A DNA stretch of 64,000 bases. It comes from Nemania diffusa (lineage: Eukaryota > Ascomycota > Sordariomycetes > Xylariales > Xylariaceae). Position 1 is the stretch's first letter. The number at the start of each line of letters is the position of its first letter. The notes below the pieces were generated by a model that searched no databases, was not told where the DNA came from, and worked only from the letters and a program-made list of their open reading frames with translations. Below are positions 56,647 to 64,000 of this stretch, in pieces. A program made the translations under genes and the position numbers. The stretch is taken from contig JBBPUQ010000010.1 in the NCBI GenBank assembly GCA_038501195.1, forward strand, positions 2,478,001 through 2,542,000, given 5' to 3'.

Positions 56647-59079
56647 ATGGATTTGTTGCTCCGCCCATCTCGGGTGGCTACATACCAGCTATCGATCAAA
56701 GACGTCTTTAGTAGACTCTCCAATCGCGAACAGCTGTACGCTCATCACCTTTCACGCGCTGCGTGGCATGGTGCCAGAATCATCTTGCGTCAGACTTCAT
56801 CAGAGGGAACTGGTATTTTCGATTTCATTCTTGAGCTGCACAAGGCTTGCGGTGGGCAATGGGGCGTCTTCAATGACCGCTTCGGTATCACTACCGAGGA
56901 GATAGACCTTTTTCTCGACTACGCAGGCATGTTCATGTCAAAGATAAACAACTTCTGCGTATGTTGTCTAAACCCTATGTGCCGATTTAATGCTACAGCT
57001 AATTCCTTTTCAATAGGGTGAAGGTGATCGCAAGATTGTGCCGGCTATATCTGCCGATTCTCTGCATAAAATGGCCAGTATCTCAGAAGCTGCAACCGCT
57101 GCATTGCAAGCTGTGATACAGCCCATGCTGTCGCTAACCCCTACCGCATTGACACTATCTGAATCAGCATACTATCTTGGAGACGCTAAAATTACAGTGG
57201 GTGAGATCGCTGCGATCGCACGTGCGATGCAGCTCAATGGTCTTGAACCTGAGAACACCCGGATTAATAAGAGTACTGCAAATCCAGGGACAAGTTATCA
57301 AGTTCTTCAAGCCTCTGTTCATAGCAACGACGAGTTTCAGAACCATGCAAAGGGCTCTGCAGTGCCCATCAACATTCTCCAGCAGGGGGGTGAAGATAGT
57401 CAGTTGGATGGGGACGTCCGACTAGTGCGTGGTGATCATTCGGCAGAGATGACCAAGATTTGTGAGCATCTCCTACAAGCTGTCCGCTATTCTGCGAATG
57501 ACACACAGACTCGTTTCATCCTAGACTATTTAGAGAGTTTCACTTCCGGGAGTCTAGAAGCATACCGAAGATCGATGAAAAACTGGGTGCAAGATGTGTA
57601 CCCAAAAGTCGAGAGCATTCTCGGTTTCGTGGAGCCGTACCGAGATCCGTACGGAGTACGATGCGAGTGGCGTGGAGTCATTAGCATAGCTGACGCTGAT
57701 GAAACTGCCAAGTTAACCACTCTTGTGAAGGACTCGAATAAGTTCATTCGAACACTTCCTTGGGCGGTGCCTGGGAATAATGATGGTAAAGGTCCTTTCG
57801 AGAAAACCGAGTTTAGAGCACCTAGTTTTTCTGTTGTGCATGGTGAGCGACATTCACTGAACTTGCAAATCTATAATAGTATCTGTCACTAACCAGTCTT
57901 TTCATCTAAGCACTTGCTTTCGTCTGTAGTAACGTTTGGGAGGCATCAAACGTGCCCAATGTGTGTTGTTTTTTTCCTGGTGATGTTGATGCTGACAACT
58001 GATCGCTGGAATTTATGTAGTACAACGATATCAGAGAGGAATATGGCTTCAAGAACATTCTCTACGTGAATCGTATGAGTGCCAATGCGGACCCCAATCG
58101 TCCTCTACACTGGATTTCCCCTTCTGAATCACAAAGCTTCCGCAAGGTCTACCATGTCCTTCGCTTTATTACTACCTCAATCCATGAACTTCTTGGTCAT
58201 GGCACTGGAAAGCTCCTGGCTGAGACTTCACCTGGTGTTTACAACTTCGACTCTAACAATTTACCAACCAATACGATTACGGGAAAGCCCATCCAGTCAT
58301 GGTATAAACCCGGACAGACTTGGACGAGCGTTTTTGAGAAACTAGCAGGTACTGTCGAGGAGTGCCGAGCGATGCTAATCTCCTACTACCTAGCTGAAAG
58401 TAAAGATATGCTTCAAATGTACGGCTATGATGATAACACCGAGATTACAGCTGACGAACGTAAGTTGACTATCAGTATGTGCTCGTTCTTAAAAAACCTA
58501 ACCTGGTGTGATCAGTTCTCTACAACATGTATACGTACATCGGGATTCAAGGATTACGCGCTTTGCAGGCTTTCAATGAGGAAGATCAGTCATGGGGTGG
58601 TCCCCATTCAAATGTAAGACAACACTGCTAAGTCACGAGTAGTAATGAACTGTGACAAAACACTAATCGCCGACTGTAAACAAAAATAGGCCGATTTTGC
58701 GATTCTTAAGTACTTGTTACGCGACGCCAACGGACTTCTTTCGGTAGAATGCGATGCCGACTCGAGCACGCTTCAAGTCCGAGTCGATCGGACTAAGATC
58801 GCTGAGGAAGGGAAAGCTTCTATAGCACGCATGCTCCACCGCATTCATATTTGGAGATGTACTGCCGATGTTATCGCCTGTAAGCAGTTCTATGAACCTT
58901 TGAGTGCTGTACAGGGGGAAGAGGAGTTATGGAGAAAGATCGTTGCTTCTAAACCAGAGCCGGCGTGGAAGTTTGTCCAGGCCAACACCATTTTGACAGA
59001 TGATGGGAAGGTTCAGCTCAAGATCTACGAGGAGAGTAATGCAGGAATCATTCAGTCCTTCGCAGATCGAGATCTATAA
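56647..59079 (+). CDS. DPP3: Dipeptidyl peptidase III (M49 zinc peptidase)
   Basis: Cytosolic metallopeptidase that removes dipeptides from the N-terminus of short peptides. Exons 56647-56958, 57017-57842, 57911-57960 (50 nt), 58021-58459, 58516-58613 and 58690-59079 give 704 aa, the family length, in exact phase. Introns are 56-76 bp, several with CTAAC/CTGAC branch points. The zinc motif HELLGH is at 451-456 and the second motif EECRAM at 509-514. In animal and yeast members the latter ends in Glu or Asp, here Met. YAHHLSRAAWHGARIILRQT and GPHSNADFAILKYLL are other signature blocks. A plain ORF search breaks this gene into five pieces, so the small third exon (CSNVWEASNVPN) is easily missed. 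Confidence 0.93.
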
Positions 59080-60391
59080 TTATTGTCGAAAGAACAGCAG
59101 TAGGTCGTACATAAGCTATAATTCGATCTTCAGCTTAGCAGAAAATAGAGCTGAAGTATGTAAAGAGGAAAGGTGCGTAGATTACACCGGGCAAGAAAAC
59201 CACCGAGGCTCCGATCTTCTTTTTTTTTCATGAACGTCAACCTTAAACTTACGGCTTCCGGTATCGGGAGCATACTAAAATCTGTGTTAATACACATGTC
59301 TGGAAGATATCGCAACTAAATCCGCTATCGAAGCTTACAGCCAAACGCCGTTGCTTTTATTATCGTGATGTATAGGCCAGTGTTGACGATGATGAAACGG
59401 AACGTATAATGTCTCAAGCTTGCACTTTCTAGAGGCTTCGTAGAAGCGTACAGGATTGAAAGAACTTGAGAAAAGATTCAGGAGTAGTTATATAAGAAAG
59501 TATGAATGTGCAAGACGTGAACAAAAGGCTCTTTTGAGGAGCTGATAATATAATAATCACTAGACTTACTATGACCATCGTAACGGCAAAAAGATTTCCG
59601 TTGGAAGCAGATAGGTCACTTATATCAACAAGGCTAGGAGAGTTAGGGCTTAATGAATATTATTGATTCCCGAGGCCTTTTCGCCCAATCGAAGCATATC
59701 TAACACGTCATATGTTAGTGTTACTTAATTCAATACAAATACGCCTAAGGTCCTAGAATGGTCCTGTAAAAAGGGCTAATAGTGTCACGAAAAAGTGACC
59801 TTGTTAATCCATGATTGAATTAATGATATATATATATATATAGCTTCACGCGACATAATATCAAAGGGTATGGCCTTTTCCGAGACTGTCTGAAACCTTT
59901 TAAGGGTTGCGTGACCCTCTTCCTCCAATAGCCTTGCCTACAGCCTCGGGTGGTCTCGGATGAATCTTGAGAGGTCCTAATATGTGGCTATGTGAGTAGC
60001 TTTAACGTGTGACAGGTCCTTCCTAAAGACTCGAGGCATGTAATGTGCTATTTTAAGAGATTTGCTTTGCAGTAAAGACTTTTATGGTTAAAGGGCTTAG
60101 AAGAATATTTATATTTACAATAATTTCCATACCATAACCACCCTATAAACTGCTCGCTTTTTAAATAAACTATTCAGTAAGGTCTACAGGTACCCTATTT
60201 ATGGCCTTCTTTCTCTTTGTTATTCCTCGGTGGCGAAAATAGTTTGTCCTCGGCGAATACGATACTGCTTTGACCATAGGCCTAATTAAAACTATTCTTC
60301 CCCGCCCGGGTCTTCTTATTCTGGTTTTCTTACTTCCACATTATCTGGATACCAAAATAAGATTTGTATCTTGACATTTACGAAGTTCAAC
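59080..60391. other. Intergenic, about 1.3 kb
   Basis: A/T-rich with a TATATATATATA run near 59829-59842 and no recognised gene. Contains the promoter of the DHA2 transporter at its right end. Confidence 0.5.
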
Positions 60392-62403
60392 ATGGCTAAC
60401 GGAGAAACCGGCGATCCGTATAATCAAGCAACTGGTGGGATACCACAGCTGGCTTCCGAACAAAGCCCATCGATCAAACCTAAATCGGAATTTTCTAGTG
60501 AAGAAGATGATACCGTATACATTCATGGTATCAGATTCTGGTTCATCTGCGTTGCGTGAGTCAGGAATATTTTGCCTACTTACCGTAAAGACTCGAGGTA
60601 TTAACTTTCGAAAGTCTTGCAATCATAATGTTTCTAGTCAATTTCGAAGTCCCTGTAGTTATCACGGCATTAGTGGCTATCACCAATGATCTCCATGGGT
60701 TTGAAAATGTAGGATGGGTCGTTTCAAGTTACCTGCTAGGATATGTTGGTATGTTCAGTCATTTTCATGTTCTTCCTCGGTGAGCTTATCTCCTTCTTAG
60801 CCGTTATTGTTATATGTGCCAAGTTCAGCGACATACTCGGTCGAAAGCTCATCTTCCTATCATCAATTGTGTTCTTCATCATATTCTCTGCCGCCTGTAG
60901 CGCTGCTCAGACAATGGTGCAATTGTGAGTGACTATTGGGCGTTATTACTTTTGTGAAATTATCCTCACTTCGTGCTAGGATTATTTTCCGGGCTTTCCA
61001 AGGCATCGGTGGTGGTGGATGCTGGTCCCTCGCTACGATCATCGTCGTCGAGCTCGTCCCATCTGAGCAATATGCCAAATTCGTCGCCTACATTTCTATC
61101 ACAAATTCCTTAGCTTTGCTTCTTGGGCCAATTATTGGTGGCGCTATAGCCTCGGGCACAACATGGAGATGGATATTTATTATCAAGTTTGAACCCCCAA
61201 TTTGAATTTACGCACCATGGACTTTTCTAACATGTGTCTCAGCATACCGATAGCAGTACCAGCACTCGTCATATCGTTCCTTTTTATCCCCAAGAACTAT
61301 CCACACCAGGGAAAGCTTAATCGCAATCCAAAGAGCCTCAAAGATTTGTTTTCGAGATCTACCCTCCGCCGCATAGACATACCAGGCACTATTCTCATTC
61401 TATTTGCCACCCTAGCTTTAACCGCAGGTTTTGAAGAGGCCGACAAAAGATTCCCGTGGAGGTCTGCCTATGTTATTACCCTATTGACTTTGTCTGGAGT
61501 TCTCTGGATAGGATTGGCTGTGTGGGAGCGACATGTTACACATTCTGAAACAGTAAGGGAGCCTATCCTACCCTGGAGGTTTATCTCAAACCGCGAAATG
61601 ATGGGTATACTTCTGTAAGATTGTCATTGACATTCCATCTATCGAGTTAAATTTACAGTCAAAAGTGACTAACTTGGCAATACAGAAACTTCGTTCTTCT
61701 TGGAGGACCAACAGTTATCTGCATGTTTATCTTGCCTCAAAGATTCCAACTAGTGTACGGGACCTCAGGACTTGATGCTGGTGTGAGACTCATACCATTC
61801 ACTGCCATCATCCCCATTGGCTCAATATTTGCATCAATAATGGCCGGAAAAGTCAAGATTCCTCCAGTTTACCTCTTAATCCTCGGGTCTGTGCTTCAGG
61901 TACTTGGATTCGCCTTGATAGGTACCTTACCCTCTACACTGGATATACCGGCTCGAATATATGGGTTCCAAGTTCTTGCGGGGTGGGGATGTGGTATCAA
62001 CTTTTCACTTCTCTTTATACTTATCCCCTTCGTCACCGAGGACCGTGACCATGGTAAGTCACTCTTCATGACCTAGCCTCAAGGGATTTCGACTAAACTC
62101 GTAGTAGCGGTTGCCTTAGGAGCAGGATCTCAATTCAGATTCATGGGCGGTGCAATTGTATTGGCTATCTCGACATCTATCTTCAACTCATATGTACGGC
62201 CACGGATTGAGTCTGATTTAGGCATCTCCGATCCCGATGCGATAGTTCAAATTCTACCCTCCCTTTCCCAAGCACTCCAGGAACAAACTCGAAAGATCTT
62301 TGCCGTGGGATATAGTCATCAAATTCTCGTGTTAGCAGTTTCAGCAGGATTGCAAATACCAGCTACACTCCTAATGTGGAAGAAAGAGCAACGTAAGATA
62401 TAA
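60392..62403 (+). CDS. MFS transporter, DHA2 type, 14 membrane segments (7 exons)
   Basis: Exons 60392-60555, 60615-60748, 60801-60924, 60980-61186, 61243-61614, 61686-62053 and 62108-62403 give 554 aa, all phases exact. Introns are 52-71 bp. After a hydrophilic N-terminus the protein has 14 hydrophobic segments. Family motifs: VNFEVPVVITALVAITNDLH, FSDILGRKLIF (motif A), FRAFQGIGGGG, LGPIIGGAIASGTTWRWIFIINIP (motif C region). These match the DHA2 drug:H+ antiporters that often sit in toxin or secondary-metabolite clusters. Next to it, 3' end to 3' end, is a P450. ATG 60392 is used, because the seven codons before it start with TTG. Confidence 0.92.
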
Positions 62404-63594
62404 AAACTTTGTGATTGACAAAATTCATAAAGGAAAACTCAAAAAGTTTGATCGTTGATTGGATTTATTTATCATTACACATGATGTAATGTGACTACAT
62501 CCCTTGGCATTTATTACACACTATCATTCGGGGTCTTGGTATGAGTGTGCATACCGTGGCTTAACAACTATGGCCAAAGGGGCATTAGGGGTGACAACTG
62601 TTTCTTGTGGCTTACACATATACGCACCTTCATTAGGTATACGCATATATAATTCAAGTAGATTAGGGTCAACCTACTCTTACCTACGGGTCTGTGTAAA
62701 TGAAGCATAAAGAATATCCCCTGGGATGCTGTGGAGATAAGAAGCATCTGGGAACGACAGCGCCCGAGTTGTTCATAGATCCATCTCTTACTACTCATAT
62801 ATTACAGCAAACCCCTTTCAGTAATCCCTCTACTAGTCTTAAATCAACAGTCCCGCCAGGACAGATTAAACCCTTGAAGTATAACGAATAGTTATTGTCG
62901 CGTACAATATATACCGTTAATACTGCCAGGAGTATTAACGGCGTCGTTTTTCCTCCGTCACAGTTATCTATAAATACAAAATAATACCCGTAGTCTTACT
63001 AAAACTAAAACATTTATGGTATTGCAGTTAGGTTGGGTGTAACGTTAGTAGCTTAGCAAGTAAAAATGTAGCTTAGGCGGGAAGCACAACCAAAAAGGTC
63101 GCGAAATAGCTTTACTATCTCAACACACTGTACGCATAATATAACAAAACCTTGCTGGGAGCACCTTGTATATAAAAGACAGAAATAGCCATGACGCACT
63201 TTCCCTTAGATTTAAGTTAGTCAGAGGCCCTTCCCAGCAGGGATCATGCGTGTATAGGATTAGGTTACTTATTGTCAGGGAAGAAGGTCACAGAGTGAAT
63301 AAATTTCTATAGCAGCTAGCAAGAAGGGTGTAAAGGAGTGTATTATAGGACTCGATAGAAAGATCAATCAATTCCTGCTCTTCTAGATCTATAGGGGTGA
63401 CCGAAGGTCCCTTATATATATAGCCGAATCCATAGATATAACCACCCTATAGGGTCTGGTCACTTTATCACCTGACACTTATATTGCAGTATTGTGGTTA
63501 GTGTGATTGATCTACTTGGGCCAGCCATTCCTAGGTCTATATAAGAATGATTTTGCTCAGCAATTTCATATGGCTTCGACAAGGAACGTGTCCC
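62404..63594. other. Intergenic between convergent transporter and P450
   Basis: A/T-rich, no gene recognised. Contains a perfect 11-bp inverted repeat at 62914-62941, listed separately, and TATATATA stretches near 63415. Confidence 0.5.
62914..62941. repeat. Perfect 11-bp inverted repeat
   Basis: CCGTTAATACT, 6-nt loop, AGTATTAACGG. Symmetric with outward CCG/CGG ends, like the palindromic sites of fungal Zn2Cys6 factors, but it lies between two 3' ends, so a promoter role is doubtful. It could be an RNA hairpin in either 3' UTR. Confidence 0.6.
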
Positions 63595-64000
63595 TCAGAC
63601 TATTGATACAGATTGCAGCATATTCGCGGTTCCAAGTTCTGCCTTACACTCGGCACGTGGCGAGAACCTCAGCCACGGGCCATCATGGGTAGATACCACA
63701 ATATCGTTGAGCTGGTATTCGTTTGCTTCGTCATCTTCCGATCGCTTGCTCTTCTGGGTGTCGCTAGCTACTTCCTCGAAATCAAAATACCACAACGTCT
63801 TAGCGATCACCAAGCTCGCTTCAAGGTATGCCATGGCCTTGCCAGCGCATCCTCGTGGGCCGGTAGAAAAGGCGATGAAAGCATTTCTGTTTGTCGTCTG
63901 GTACTCTGGACAGCCTGGAAGCCATCTCTCTGGTAGATACGTAAAAGGCCGCGGGAAATATTGTTCATTGTGGTGAATCGAGTAGATGTTGACGCCGATT
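63595..64000 (-). CDS. Cytochrome P450, C-terminal part (truncated by window end)
   Basis: Open on the minus strand from the last base of the window to the stop at 63595; codons begin at 63999. About 134 residues are visible. They contain PERW (TYLPERW), the haem loop AFSTGPRGCAGKAMAYLE with its cysteine ligand, the L-helix LVIAKTLWYFDFE, and the closing DGPWLRFSPR typical of fungal P450s. The start, the I-helix and the ExxR motif lie beyond the right end. The gene converges on the DHA2 transporter, so the two may belong to a metabolic cluster continuing to the right. Not the same gene as the P450 at 26-28 kb, whose haem loop differs. Confidence 0.88.
   Translation of the reverse strand, partial: IGVNIYSIHHNEQYFPRPFTYLPERWLPGCPEYQTTNRNAFIAFSTGPRGCAGKAMAYLEASLVIAKTLWYFDFEEVASDTQKSKRSEDDEANEYQLNDIVVSTHDGPWLRFSPRAECKAELGTANMLQSVSIV

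Overview
The window is nuclear DNA of a filamentous ascomycete (Pezizomycotina, probably Sordariomycetes). The evidence is short introns (46-201 bp) with CTAAC/CTGAC branch points, fungal-only families (HET proteins, AA9 LPMO, DHA1/DHA2 transporters, P450s), and an extremely AT-rich, RIP-like block at the left end. Intergenic DNA is full of CCTA/TAGG-type runs. The order Xylariales is only a guess from general style.

Layout. 1-2530: AT-rich gene-free island holding a 31-bp tandem repeat. 3.8-5.1 kb: an orphan zinc-ribbon/PQ-rich protein. 5.6-13.8 kb (minus): TFC3-like TFIIIC subunit and a basic coiled-coil protein, both with short first exons separated from the main ORF. 15.3-18.1 kb (plus): AIM6-like phosphodiesterase and an RmlD/MAT2B-like reductase with a 20-nt microexon. 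20.1-21.3 kb (plus): single-pass membrane protein. 22.0-24.9 kb (minus): RA-PH domain adaptor. 26.2-28.0 kb (minus): five-exon cytochrome P450. 28.0-33.0 kb: long stretch without a recognisable gene. 33.0-37.7 kb: divergent core pair, FPP synthase (ERG20) and APC8/CDC23. 38.8-40.1 kb: AA9 LPMO. 41.7-53.4 kb: accessory block with a divergent kinase-like protein, a fungal fruit-body-type lectin, two HET proteins, a broken OPT oligopeptide transporter, a type-I glutamine-synthetase-like enzyme, and a newly delimited 804-bp non-autonomous hAT-like transposon. 54.6-62.4 kb (plus): DHA1-type MFS transporter, dipeptidyl peptidase III and a seven-exon DHA2-type MFS transporter. 63.6-64 kb (minus): 3' end of another P450 running off the window.

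Functionally the window mixes conserved housekeeping genes (Pol III transcription, isoprenoid synthesis, cell cycle, peptide turnover) with accessory genes. The lectin, HET and kinase-like genes cluster with degenerate repeats, a pseudogene and a mobile element, which suggests a fast-evolving non-self or defence neighbourhood. No complete secondary-metabolite cluster is visible. The DHA2 transporter next to the terminal P450 could be the edge of one beyond the right end. I resolved exon structures by hand from splice signals and reading phase; all spliced models given as joins keep frame exactly.
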